Source of the DNA: Solenopsis invicta
Lineage: Eukaryota > Arthropoda > Insecta > Hymenoptera > Formicidae
NCBI RefSeq assembly: GCF_016802725.1
Contig: NC_052668.1
Location: 6,244,501-6,308,500 of the forward strand
Direction of reading: 5' to 3'
DNA length: 64,000 nucleotides
Shown here: positions 33,907-44,476 of the stretch, piece after piece
Layout of the letters: each line of letters begins with the position of its first letter
Position numbering within the stretch: the first letter of the stretch is position 1
Program-made: the position numbers and the translations under genes
The notes under the pieces: model-generated
What the model saw: only the letters and a program-made list of their open reading frames with translations
Told to the model about the DNA's origin: nothing
Database searches by the model: none

Positions 33907-34447
33907 AAGTAATAGAGAGAGATATTTTGACCGTTGCTGTATCAATACAATTTGAACAAGAGTGCCTTCTACGATCGTAGCTAGGTCTTTATACTTGTAT
34001 TATCTGTGTGATTTTATATGCTTTCCTCAAGTTCAATGAACTGCGAGCCAAATTAATTTTCAGTCATAACACAATTCTAAATTAAAATTAAGTAATATCA
34101 CGTATTATTAAATATTAACCTTTTCTTCTCTGAAAAAACTGTAAAGAAATTATTGCGAAAAATATCACCTTAGCCAGGATACAAACCTGGGACCTTCCGA
34201 ATCTCCGGTACGGGTGTCTTAGCTAACTTGACCACTGAGGTTGTGATAATATTTCTTGCAATAATCGACTATGAGTTAGATCGCCTTCACGGGCAGCGTG
34301 ACTTTAAAGTAATAAAGAGAGGTATTTTGACCGTTGCTGTATCAATACAAATTAAACAAGAATGCCTTCTACAGTCGTAGCTAAGGCTTTGTGCTTGTAC
34401 TGTTTGTGTAATTTTATATACTTTCCTCAAGTTCAATGAAAAAATGA
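33907..34447 (-). mobile_element. 541-bp element with about 140-bp terminal direct repeats and a tRNA-like core
   Basis: Flanked by a perfect 12-bp duplication ATTTTTATTCTA (33895-33906 and 34448-34459). Near-identical direct repeats begin TAAAGTAATA.AGAGAG and run through GACCGTTGCTGTATCAATAC and TTTCCTCAAGTTCAATGAA (about 33905-34043 and 34304-34442). The 255-bp middle has a tRNA-like segment on the minus strand. This is either a miniature terminal-repeat element or 1.35 units of a 399-bp tandem unit that moved as one piece. The long A-rich-ended target duplication suggests retroposition. A diverged relative is at 59640-60045. Confidence 0.7.
34165..34250 (-). ncRNA. tRNA-like segment (possible tRNA-derived SINE head)
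   Basis: On the minus strand, TCAGTGGTCAAGTTAGCTAA resembles an A box and D arm. CCGTACCGGAGATTCGG is an anticodon-like arm with GGA in a 7-base loop. CCAGGTTTGTATCCTGG is a perfect T arm with a B-box-like centre. U33 is C, so it is not a normal tRNA. It may supply a pol III promoter to the surrounding repeat. Confidence 0.55.
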
Positions 34448-34463
34448 ATTTTTATTCTATTTT

Positions 34464-34567
34464 ATGAATAAATGACTCTTCTCAACTAATCATACGATAT
34501 TGGAATTTTATAATTTTTTCTTGCAATTTGAGCAGGAATAATTGGCTCATCTATAAGAATAATTATT
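34464..34567 (+). pseudogene. cox1: NUMT: cox1, N-terminal part
   Basis: The start ATGAATAAATGACTCTTCTC reads MNKWLFSTN in the mitochondrial code and continues through GAGCAGGAATAATTGGCTCA (AGMIGS) to ATAAGAATAATTATT, where the purine-rich LINE interrupts. A frame change occurs early (CATACGATATTGG). The last 17 bases are the left copy of the LINE's target-site duplication. Confidence 0.92.
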
Positions 34568-37500
34568 CTGGGAATAAGGGAAGGGATAGGAAGAGAAAAG
34601 GAAAGAAAGAAGGAGGGATTACAAGCAGTAAAAGTAAATTCAGAGGGAGAGTGGTGGAAACTAGTGGGGGTGTATGTGAATGGAAATTTGGAAGAAAAAA
34701 TGGGACAGCTAATAGAGTGGATGGAGGATAGAGAGGAAGGGGTGTTAATAGGGGGGATTTCAATGCTAAGACGGAGAGAGAAAAGGAAAGAATAGGTGAG
34801 GATGAAGAGGAAAAGATAGAACAGGGAAAGAGGAGCTCGAAGGATGAAAAGATGAATAGAGAGGGAAAGAAACTATGGGGTTATATAAGAGAATTGGGAT
34901 GGTCAATATTGAATGGAAGTGTAAAGGGAGATGAGGAGGGGAAGTGGACGTATACAGGAGGAAAGGGAGGAACCGTAATAGGTTACGTGATCGAGAATGA
35001 GAAGACAAAAAGGAAAGTGAAAAAGATGAAAGTAGAAGATTGAGAGGACTTCGACCATCAACCGATAACGGTATGGATGGAGGGAGAAGGGCAGAGAGAA
35101 GAGAAGACCGAGAAAGGGAGAGGGAGAAGAAGAAAGGGGTTTGAAGGGAAAAAAAATTTGAGGAATATTTGGGGAAGAGCGATAGTGATGGTGAGAGAGT
35201 AAAGGAGGTTTAGAGGAAGATGAAGAGAAGAGTAGAAGTGGCATTAGAGAGAGTAAAAAAGGAAAAAAAAAGGAACGGAGAGGATGCTAGGATGAGGAAT
35301 GTAGGGATAGGAAAAGAGAAGTTATGTAGGAATTAAAAAGGTGGAAGAAGAGAAGGAAAGAGGAGAAAAAATATAAGGAGATGAGGAGGAGGTACAAGAA
35401 ACTTTGTGAAAAGAAGAAGAAAGGGGAGAGGAAAAGATGGGAGAGAGAAATAGAACAAATAAGATCGGAAAAAGATGTATGGAAGGTAATGAATAAAGAA
35501 AGGAAGAAGAGAAAGATAGTCAGGGAAGATACTGAAATGGGGGAGTGGAAAAAACACTTTAAAAAGGTACTAGGGGGAGTGAAGTGGAAGATAAGAGGAG
35601 AGGTAATGAGGAGAGGGATAGAGGAGGAAGAAGAGGTTAGTAGAGAGAAAATTGGTAGAGCAACAATGAAATTAAAGGAAAGGAAAGCGGCAGGAGGGGG
35701 TGGGATTATGAATGAAGTATGGAAATAAGAGGGAAAAGAAATAAGAGAATGGCTTTGAGAAATATGCAATAGAATGTGGAAGGGAGAAAGATGGCCGAAA
35801 GAATGGAAAGAGGGGATAGTGGTACCGATAGTAAAGAGGGGGAAGAGGAAAAGATAGAAGACTATAGAGGAATTACGCTTACGCAAACGGCGTATAAAGT
35901 GTACGCGGCGGTTTTGGCAGAGAGATTAAAAGAAAAAGTGGAGAATAAAAAGATATTATCACCGAGTTAAACGGGGTTCAGAAAAGAAGTAGGAACGATA
36001 GACCACATATACGTGTTAAACTATCTAGTAAATAAGAAAATACCGGAAACAAGAGGCAAAATAGTAATTATGTTCGTAGATATGAAAGCAGCGTTTGACT
36101 CGGTGGATAGGGAGATATTGGTACAGATAATAAGGAGGAAGGGAGTAAAAGAGAGTTTGGTAGTGAGGTGTAAGAAAGTTTTGGAGGAAACAATATGTAG
36201 AGTAAGGGGGGGGGGAGGGAAGGAGGAAACTTTGGGACAGGTAGAGGAGTAAGTCAGAGATGTCTGTTGAGCCCATGTATGTGCACACTATTACTAGCAA
36301 ATTTGGATGAGGAGTTAGAGAAGGGGAAATGGGGGGATGGGGGGAGTAAAGGTGAAGGAAGGAAAAATCTATTCTCTGGCATATGCGGATGATGTGGCGG
36401 TGGTGGCAGAGGATGAAGCAGAGACTAAAGGGTTAATAAAAACATTAAAAAGATATGTAGAACAGAAAGGATTAGAGGTAAATGTGAAGAAAACAAAAAT
36501 GATGAGGTATAGAAGAGGAGGTGGGAGACAAAAAAATAATATGAAAATGGAAAAGGAATGAAATAGAGGAAGTAAAAAGGTATAAATATCTGGGGTACAT
36601 GATAATGGCAAATGGGGAACAGAAATAACATATAGAGAAGAGAGTCAAAAAAGAAGCAGTGGTGATGAGAGAGGTATAAGGAACAGGAAAAAGGAAATTC
36701 GAAAAGGACTGGGCTAGAAAGATGTGGTTATTTGTTAGGTTGGTATGGACGGTAGTTAGCTATGGTGCAGCGATTTGGGATGGAAAAAAAGGGGAAGGAA
36801 CGAAGAGGATACAGGACAGGTATTTGAAATGGGTAATAAGAGTGGGAAGGTACACACCGGGATACATGATAAAAGAGGAGATGCAGAGGGAAAAATTAAG
36901 GGGAAGGGCAGGAATGAGGACATGGAGTTATGAAAAAAAAATTGGGAAAAGGAGGAAGAAGAAAGTTGGCAAGGTTGTGTTGGAAGGAGATAAGAGGTAG
37001 AACAAAGTAGAAAAAAGTGATGGAAAAATGGAAGAAGGAAAAAAGAGGTTTCTATGAAGAAAAAAGTTGAAATATCAAAGAGATAAAAAAGTTGAGAGAA
37101 GAAAAAGGGTTAAGGAGAAAAGAAGTGATAGCAAGAGAAAGGAGGCGGCAAGAGGAGAAAAGGTGGGAAAGAATTGGAAGCTCGTGGTTCAGGAAACGGT
37201 ATAACAGAGTAAAGAGAAAGACAGTGCCGGAGTACTTGAAGAGGGATTAGAAAAAGAAAAGATGGAAAAGAATTGCAAGGTTTAGGATAGGATACGATAT
37301 GAGAGGAGGTAGGTATTGGGAAGGGAAAGAGAAAAGAAAATGTAGGATGTGTGGATGGGGAGAGGAAACGTGGGAAAATATATGGGAGAAATGTATGGAT
37401 TGGGGGATAGAAAAGGGATGGCAGGAGATGATAGAAGAGTTTTTAGGAGAAAGGAAGAAGGGAGAGGTTTGAATAAAGAGACTGAAAGAGTTGAAGGAGG

Positions 37501-37718
37501 GAGGAGGTTGGCTTGGAATGAATGGAAGTACGGAAGGAAGAAAGAAAAATGCGGCGAAAACGGAGGTCCAAGGAATGAGTGTAGAATGAGGTATGGATGG
37601 ATGACTGTGTATTTCGTTCTCTCTTTTCTCTCGTGCGGAATAAAAAGATGCGAGAAGGTATTTTATAAGCGGAGCGGAAGTCCGCAGTGTACCCGGCAAA
37701 GGGAATAAAGCACTACTA
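34568..37718 (+). mobile_element. Purine-rich LINE, copy 1 (5'-truncated)
   Basis: Inserted in cox1 of the NUMT. The 17-bp sequence CTATAAGAATAATTATT is perfect on both sides (34551-34567 and 37719-37735). The 5' end starts inside the endonuclease region, so it is truncated as LINE insertions often are. The 3' end reads GCGGAAGTCCGCAGTGTACC and AATAAAGCACTACTA. The coding strand is overwhelmingly A and G. Copy 2 spans 39107-54275. Confidence 0.92.
34620..37480 (+). pseudogene. Purine-rich LINE ORF2 (copy 1): endonuclease and reverse transcriptase, decayed
   Basis: The endonuclease part reads KLVGVYVNGNLEEKMGQL, GGDFNAKT (catalytic block) and FDHQPITVW (the SDHxP-like box). The reverse transcriptase reads KILSPS.TGFRKEVGTIDH with a stop at the dot, then VDMKAAFDSVDRE and YSLAYADDVAVVAEDE (YADD box). 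A thumb region follows, then the C-terminal knuckle-like CRMCGWGEETWENIWEKC near 37340. Encoded proteins are rich in Glu, Lys, Arg and Gly. Stops and frame changes are numerous. Long minus-strand open frames here are shadows of the purine bias. Confidence 0.88.
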
Positions 37719-38750
37719 CTATAAGAATAATTATTCGTTTAGAATTAGAATCTTGCAATTTACTAACCAATAACGATCAAATTTATAACACCTTAGTTAC
37801 AAAACAAATTTTATTACATTTTTTTTTATATTTATACCTTTCATAATTGGAGGATTTGGAAATTTTTTAGTTTCTTTAACATTAGGATCTCCTGATATAG
37901 CATACCCTCAAATAAATAATATAAGATTTTGACTCCTAGCCCATCTTTAACTTTTCTAATTATTAGAAGATTTATTAACAGAAGAGTTGGAACCGGATGA
38001 ACAATTTATTCTCTCTTAGCCTCTAATATTTTCCACAGAGGAGCCTCTATTGATTTATCTATTTTTTCCCTTCATATTACCGGGATATTATTAATTCTTG
38101 GGGTTATTAACTTTATTTCTTTAATTATTAATACACATCACAAAAACTTTATTATAGATAAAATCCCCTACTAGTCTGATCCATCCTAATTACAGCCATT
38201 TTTCTCCTTTTATCCCTCTCTGTTTTTGCAGGAACTATCACAATATTATTAACTGATCGTAATTTAAATACTTTCTTCTTTGATCCCTCTGGTGGGGGAG
38301 GCCCTATTCTTTACTAACATTTATTTTGATTCTTTGGCCACCCTGAAGTTTATATTTTAATCCTCCTAGGATTTGAGCTAATTTCCCACATTATTATAAG
38401 TGAAAGTGGTAAAAAAGAAACTTTTGGATCTTTAGGAATAATTTATGCAATAATTGTTATTGGTTTTTTAGGATTTATTATCTGAGCCCATCACATATTT
38501 ACTATCGGACTAGATGTTGATACTCGAGCTTATTTTACCTATGCAACTCTAATTATTGCTATCCCCACAGGAAATAAAATCTTTAGATGAATCTCTATTC
38601 TTCATGGTATAAGAATTAACTACAACCCTACCCTTTAATGATCAATAGGATTTATTTTCTAACTTTTTTTAAATTCTTCTCGAGAATGACAAAACTCCGC
38701 TTATCCGATTATCCTCCGCTAAACCATAGATATAACAAAATTCCATTAAT
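37719..38750 (+). pseudogene. cox1: NUMT: cox1, middle and C-terminal parts, with internal deletion
   Basis: Resumes with the duplicated 17 bp and reads IIRLE, IGGFGNFLVSLTLGSPD, RTGVGTGWTIYSL-type text, LTDRNLNTFFFDPSGGG, HPEVYILILLGFELISHII, FIIWAHHMFTIGLDVDT and ISILHG in the mitochondrial code, with several frame changes. After NPTLWSIGFIF near 38655 the text jumps to DYPPLNHRYNKIPLI, the C terminus. Roughly 150-170 codons that lie between in normal COX1 are absent, so the NUMT has an internal deletion. Confidence 0.93.
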
Positions 38751-38755
38751 TTATT

Positions 38756-38820
38756 TAATATGGCACATTAGTGCAATGGATTTAAATTCCTTTTATAAAG
38801 AAATTAGTTTTTTATTAAAA
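38756..38820 (+). tRNA. trnL2: NUMT: trnL2 (UUR)
   Basis: ATATGGCACATTAGTGCAAT and GGATTTAAATTCCTTTTATA match the insect trnL2 pattern (ATGGCAGATTAGTGCAATGG ATTTAA). TAA lies in the anticodon loop. Position between cox1 and cox2 fits. Confidence 0.85.
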
Positions 38821-39106
38821 ATTAATACTTGATTAACCGCCCTTCAAAATTCTGATTCCCTTATTTATGATATAATAATTTTTTTCACAATTTCACTATA
38901 ATTATTCTTTTTTTTATTACAATTTTAATTTTTTTCATTATAATCTTAATTAATAATTTTATTAACCAATATCTCCTCCACGGACACTCAATTGAACTAA
39001 TTTGAACTATTTTACTTATATTTATTCTTATTTTTATCGCTGTATCCTCAATTAGAATCTTATATCTAACAGACAAAATTCACAATAATAAATTATCAAT
39101 CAAATC
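38821..39106 (+). pseudogene. cox2: NUMT: cox2, N-terminal part
   Basis: Begins INTWLTALQNSDSLIYDMM and later reads LHGHSIELIWTILLMFILI and RILYLTDKIHNNKLSIKS. The second LINE copy interrupts here. The protein continues at 54276 (IKSIGHQ), so the two parts are one gene split by 15.2 kb. Confidence 0.93.
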
Positions 39107-39415
39107 AGACTTCCGTTTCCGGTAGCGAGAGTCATAGTCGTGTGCTTGTAAGGTGTGTTTGGTGAGATTGTATTTTTTGAGAAGAAGGAGGGCAGGATTG
39201 GTGCGCAAGGGTGTGAGGGGACAAAGAAGTAGCAGATGAAATTGGGAGAATAAAGGATAGGGCAGGGGTAAGGGAATAGTGAGACAAGAGTGATAGGGTT
39301 GGGACGGGATTTCGAGGTTAGACGGGAGAACAGGTATAGAGAGTAGAGAGGAAGCAGAAAAGAAGGAGGGCAGCAATATCGGGCGGTAGAAGAGAGAAGC
39401 ATAGCAGGAGAGATA

Positions 39416-39549
39416 CAGTGCAGTCGCGGGAAATTTTGAATTGAAGTAACTTTTGAATAACTAATATATTATCTTAGTGAATAATTTTGTATGTTTACAT
39501 TTTATAAATTTGTATAATGATTTTACAAATAAGCTGAAAATATTATTAA
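39416..39549. other. AT-rich segment with possible Tc1-like terminus, host of the TTAA element
   Basis: TACAGTGCAGTCGCGGGAAA at the junction is followed by AATTGAAGTAACTTTTGAAT. It marks a sharp switch from purine-rich LINE to AT-rich DNA and looks like a DNA-transposon end. The matching right end should be near 42000 (TTTGACTGCAAG) but is poorly preserved. TTAA at 39546-39549 is the left duplication of the next element. Confidence 0.4.
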
Positions 39550-40536
39550 CCCTTAAACACACCATTCCTGTAAAATACGGAAGCACATTTTTGGGTCTGG
39601 GAGACTTTTTCAACTTTGAGAAGCTATAACTTTAATTATAATCAATATTTCTCTACGATTTTTTTTTAAACAAAAGTTCAAAATCTGAGGAGTGTGACTG
39701 CACAATCGGCATTGCCAAAAAATAATTTATTGAAGTTATAAAAGAAAAACCCTTAAGCAAAAATGAGAAACTGGTAAAAAATCCATTTTTCCTTCAAAAA
39801 ATCATACCTTCGCGCACAAAAAATTTTTAAGGACTTTCAAATGGACTTTCAAGGCAATTTAAAGCTAAAGATTCACATTTTCAAAATAAAATTTGGCTAA
39901 ATCATTCCTTTCAAAAAGTATAATTATGTAACATGGAGAATATGAGGTATTTTTGGCCATCTAAAAATCCACTTTAAAAAAAAAATCATATCTTTGCAAT
40001 AAAAAACTGTGAAGAACTTTACAATACGGCGTTTTAAAGCTAAAGATTCATACTTTCAAAAAAAGTATATCATTGTTATTTCTATTAAAAAATGTACTTA
40101 TGTAACAAGGCAAATATGAAGTATTTTTGATTAAATCGTGTCTAAAATTGAAAATTAATGTGTTTCATGATATATTTCGGAAAAACTCCCTTTTCTACAG
40201 CATTTTATAGTATTCCAACTTTAGACAGAATATATGCGAGTACATCCGCAAACCGACCTGTTCGAACGTATTTTGTCCAGCTTTTTTATGTAAAATACTC
40301 ACAAAAAAAATTTCACTTTCACACTATATGGGTCGCATCGACTTTAACAAAACTTTGCTGCCGTGCCGTTCGAATTCTAGTTGACCAAAAAAGTTGATCA
40401 ACCAAAATCAATCAAAAAAGGAGATTTCAAACTTTTTTTACGTCTTGATCCGAACCTCCTATCTTATTCCGTCTTCACATAGCAAGCGTCCAAAACTTTA
40501 TATGGCATCTCTCAGACCCACTTACGTGTTTAAAGG
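39550..40536. mobile_element. piggyBac-like non-autonomous element (TTAA target)
   Basis: Starts CCCTTAAACAC and ends so that the reverse reads CCTTTAAACACGTAAGTGGG. TTAA flanks both sides (39546-39549 and 40537-40540). Both subterminal regions contain GGGTCTG(A/G)GAGA. TTAA duplication with CCCT-like termini is the piggyBac signature. The interior is AT-rich with no transposase. Confidence 0.8.
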
Positions 40537-40610
40537 TTAAACTTAATTAAATTGTTTTCTTAGATTGAAAAGTGTGACCATCTTAAATATAAAAAGAGTC
40601 ATATGTTCTA

Positions 40611-41891
40611 TTAGGAGAACAAATTGAAAACCGCCGTTTTCCAGTAGATGGCGGTAGCGGTAAATGCTGGTGCCAAACGTTAGATCAAAAATTTTAAATG
40701 TAAGGTTGGGTATCTGGCAACAATTCCTTATCATTGCAGTTGTGAATTTTTATCGGCGTTATATATTTTTTTGTGATCGAAAATGTCGAAATTTGTGCCC
40801 AATAAGCGTCATTTGCGGGAAGTTTTGCTTTTTGCCTTCAATTCAAAAAAATCTGCGGCTGAGGCGCGTCGAATGATTGTAAAAACTTATGGTGAGGCTT
40901 CCATTAGTGAAAGAACGTGTCGAGAATGGTTCCAACGCTTCAAAAGTGGTGATTTCGGCGTAGAAGACAAGGAGCGTCCCGGACAGGTGAAAAAGTTTGA
41001 AGACGCACAATTGGAAACATTACTGAATGAAGATTCATCTCAAACGCAACAGGAGCTTGCAGATTCATTGGGCGTGACTTAACAAGCTATTTCACATCGT
41101 TTGAAAACCATGGGAATGATCCAAAAGCATGGACACTGGGTGCCATACGAATTAAAGCCGAGAGACGTCGAACGGCGTTTTTTCGCGTGCGAACAGCTGC
41201 TCCAACGGCAAAAACGGAAGGGTTTTCTGCATCGTATTGTAACCGGCGATGAAAAGTGGATCCATTATGATAATCCAAAGCGAAAAAAATCGTGGGGCTA
41301 CCGCGGCCATGCATCAACATCGACGGTCAAGCCAAACATCCATGGCTCGAAGCTCATGCTGTGTATTTGGTGGGACCAGCTCGGCGTGATTTATTATGAG
41401 CTGTTGCAACCTGGTGAAACCATCACAGGAGCTCGCTACCGAACACAACTAATGCGTTTGAGCCGAGCATTGCAGGAAAAACGGCCACAATACGAGCAAA
41501 GACACGAAAAAGTGATGTTGCTACAACGCTCGGCCACATGTTGCTCAGGTCGTTAAAACCTATCTGGAAACATTGAAATGGGACGTTTTACCTCATCCGC
41601 CATATTCTCCTGACATCGCCCCTTCAGATTACCACTTGTTCCGATCAATGGCGCATGGCCTGGCTGAGCAGCACTTCCATTATTACGAAGAGGCTAAAAA
41701 CTGGGTCGATTCGTGGATCGCCGCAAAAGACGAGCAGTTTTTTCGACGCGGGATTCGTATGCTGCCCGAAAGGTGGGAGAAAGTAATGGCCAGCGATGGA
41801 CAATACTTTCAAGAATAAGTATGTAACCATTTTTCAACAATCAATCCTCAAATTTTGACAAAAAACGGCGGTTTTCAATTTGTACTCCTAA
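40611..41891 (+). mobile_element. Mariner element B
   Basis: Inverted repeats start TTAGGAG(A/T)ACAAATTGAA and continue through AACCGCCGTTTT, with one mismatch in about 30 bp. TA flanks both ends (40609-40610 and 41892-41893). Length is 1281 bp. Confidence 0.93.
40783..41818 (+). pseudogene. Mariner transposase (DD34D), one stop and one frameshift
   Basis: Starts MSKFVPNKRHLREVLLFAFN. The first part covers the helix-turn-helix region with CREWFQRFKSGDFGVEDKER. A TAA at 41080-41082 replaces the Gln codon expected in LGVTQQAISHRLK, consistent with a C-to-T change. The same frame then reads HWVPYELKPRD (the mariner WVPHEL motif), TGDEKWIHYDNPKRKK (first Asp) and CIWWDQLGVIYYELL. Near 41520 a frameshift and substitution turn the expected HDNARPH into YNARPH, removing the second catalytic Asp. 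The last frame has PPYSPDIAPSDYHLFRSM and GQYFQE. Inactive but recent-looking. Confidence 0.93.
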
Positions 41892-42230
41892 TAGTAAATA
41901 TTTTCTAAAACCGCAAAAATAGATTACTTAATTAAAAGTTATTTCATTTACATTTTAATTACATAAATATTTCAAAACAAAAAAATTTTTTTAATTTGAC
42001 TGCAAGTAAATAAACTTTTAAATAGGGAAAGTTAGCAGGTTAGAAGAAAGATGAGATGAAGAAAGGAAAGGAGGGAGGAAAAGAGAGGGAAAAAGAAGTA
42101 AAAGGGAATGGAGAGGAAAAGAAAAAAGTGGGAAGGCCGAGTAAGGCAGAAGGTCTAATAAGGTATAGATCAAACAGTGCGCCGTTGCTACAAATGTTGA
42201 AGAGAGGAGAGAAAAGGAAGGGGTGAACAG
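41892..42230. other. AT-rich tail of the insertion, then LINE sequence upstream of ORF1
   Basis: 41892-42010 is AT-rich; purine-rich LINE sequence resumes near 42010-42020. No gene before ORF1 at 42231. Confidence 0.5.
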
Positions 42231-42767
42231 ATGGAAGAGACTAGAGTAGAGGAGAGAGAAATCTTTAAGAGAAGCAATAAGGTAAAGAGATCGCCGGTGA
42301 GACAAGAAGAAGGAAAGCTAAGGGAGATATTAAGGGAGGTGAAGGAAGGTTTTAAGGAAATAAAAAGCAAATTGAGAGAATTGAGGGAAGGTAAGAAAGA
42401 AATAAAAAAATGGATGGAGAAAATGAGGAAAAGAGTAGACAATTTGGAGAGAAGACTGGAGGATACAAAAAAAGGTTACGGAAGGGTGGAGAAGGAGAAG
42501 GGAGGAAGGAAAAAGGATAAAGGGGAAGAAATAAAACAGATACAGACAAGGGGAAAGGGTGAGATGAAGGAACTGAAAAAAAAGGATGAGGAAACTAGAA
42601 TTAGAAGGGGAAAAAAGGAAAAAAGAAGAGAGAAGGAGAAATATAATTACAAAGGGGGTAAGAGTAAAAAAGGAGGGAAAAGAGAAATTAAAAAGAGAGA
42701 TAGAAAAGATAGTAGAAGCAACGGAGGCGGTAGCGAGAGTGGAAAGGGTGAGGAGAATATAGAATAA
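42231..42767 (+). pseudogene. Purine-rich LINE ORF1 (coiled-coil protein)
   Basis: A highly charged Lys/Glu/Arg-rich product of 178 aa. Heptad-like stretches such as LREILREVKEGFKEIKSKL, and MEKMRKRVDNLERRLEDTKK, suggest a long coiled coil, as in trimeric LINE ORF1 proteins. No zinc knuckle is visible. The frame ends at a TAA at about 42765, with related text continuing in other frames to about 43000, so the true ORF1 was probably longer. It lies before the endonuclease as expected. Confidence 0.6.
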
Positions 42768-43216
42768 AGATAAGGGTGGAGGGGTTATGGTATGGGTGAA
42801 ATTTGCGAGTGTGAGGGGGAAAATTGATGTGATGAAGTAAAAGACAAAGCTGAGGGATAGGAAAAAGTGAATCACGGACTTGACGGAAAAAGAGAGAAGG
42901 ATAGATCGATGGATAAAGAGGGAAGCAGAAAGGAATAGAAAAAAAAGACAGAGTAGGATATATATGAAAATAGGGATTGAAGATAAATTGTGGATATGGG
43001 ATGAAATCAAAGATGAATTAAGGGAATGAAGGAAAAGAGATGTAAAGAGAGGAGAGGGGGAAAAAAGAGAAAAAAGGAAAAGATGTTTTTTAGTAAGGAA
43101 GGGTAGAAAAGGGGGAAAAAGATGGGAATAAGAAAAATGGAAAATATAATAGAAAGAGGAATAAAAAAAGGAAGGACGCTAAAGAATACAAAATAAATTT
43201 TTAGAATGTAGCAGGC

Positions 43217-44150
43217 ATGGAAAATAAAGAAGAGGACTTTAAGGAGAAATTGAGGGAATGGGATGTGATGTTTTTGAGTGAAACATGGTTACAGAAGAAA
43301 GGATTGGAGAGGATGCAAAGATGGTTAGCGAAGAGATACGTTCGGGAGGTGCAAGAAGCGGGAAGGAACAGCAAAAAAAGGAGGACAATGGGGGGATGAT
43401 CATGAGGATAAGGGATGGGATAGAAAGAGAAATAGAGAAGGGAAAGGAGAGAGGTGGGATTACAGGTGAGTAAAGTCAACTTAGGGGGAGAAGGGTGGAA
43501 ACTAGTGGGTGTATATGTGAATGGGGATCTAGAAAAAAAAACGAGGCAATTAAGAGAGTGGATGGAGGAGAGAAAGGAGGGAGTAAGTGTATTAATAGAG
43601 GGAGATTTTAATGCAAGAACGGGTAGAAAGGGGGAAGGTATAGGAGAAGAAAAAAAAAGAGGGGTAGGGGAAAGAGAGAGAAACTCAAAAGATGAAAAGA
43701 TGAATGGTGAGAGAAAAAAATAGTGTAGTTTTTTAAAAGAATTAGGATGGTCAATTCTGAACGGATGCATAAAGGGAGATGAGGAGGGAGAATGGACGTA
43801 TACTGGAGGGAAAGTGGGGGACTGTAATTGACTATGTAATCGGGAATGAGGATACGAAAGAAAACGTGGAAAAGATAAAGGTGGAGGACTGCGTGGATTC
43901 TGACCATCAGCCATTAACTATGTACGTAAAAGGGGAAGGAAGCGGGGAGGAAAAGATTAGGAAAAGGAAAAAAAGAGAAAGAAGAGGGGTGTGGACAAAA
44001 GAAGGAAGGAAGAAATTTGAGGAATACGTCGGCAAGAGAGATAGTGTTTCTGAAGGGGTTGAGGAGGGTTGGAGGAAATTGAAAAAGAGAGTGGAAACAG
44101 CATTGAAAAAAGTAGAGAGAGAAGAGAAGAAGGTGCGAAAAAGATGATGG
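43217..44150 (+). pseudogene. Purine-rich LINE ORF2, endonuclease part (copy 2)
   Basis: Reads MENKEEDFKEKLREWDVMFL then SETWL, the target-site nuclease start (EWD...LSETW). KLVGVYVNGDLEKKTRQLRE and EGDFNARTGRKGE follow (catalytic Asp/Asn block). GGTVIDYVIGNEDTKENV and DSDHQPLTMYVKGEG follow in another frame (SDHxP box). Three frame changes are visible. A basic region before the reverse transcriptase runs to 44476, where the BEL element interrupts. Confidence 0.82.
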
Positions 44151-44476
44151 GATATGGAATGTAGGAGTATGAAAAAAGAAGTAAGGGAGGAGTTTAAAAA
44201 GTGGAAGAAAAAAGGAGAGAAGGGGGAAAAATATAAAGAGATAAAGAAGAGATACAGAAAATATTGTAAAGAAAAGATAAAAAGGGGAAAAAAGATGGGA
44301 GAGGGAATTGGAAGGTATAAGAACGGAAGGGGATGTATAAAGGATAATGAACAGGGGGAGGAGAAAGAAAAAGAGAGTCAGGGAAGGGATCAAAATGAGG
44401 GAATGAGAAGGACACTTTAGAAAAGTGTTGGGGAGAGTGGATTGGAGGGTGAGAGGGAAGATGAGGGGAAGAGAAG

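Noticed and set aside
33905..34443. Solo or paired LTRs of an LTR retrotransposon
   Set aside because: The direct repeats lack TG...CA ends, the target duplication is 12 bp rather than 4-6, and there is no primer site or coding interior.
34563..37699. Long minus-strand frames rich in Phe, Leu, Ser and Pro opposite the LINE
   Set aside because: They are a by-product of purine-rich coding sequence on the plus strand, which contains few TTA, CTA or TCA triplets. The plus strand carries recognisable reverse-transcriptase motifs.
37840..39106. Real mitochondrial contig or mitochondrial assembly contamination
   Set aside because: The mitochondrial genes are interrupted by nuclear transposons with target duplications and have frame changes, so this is a nuclear copy.
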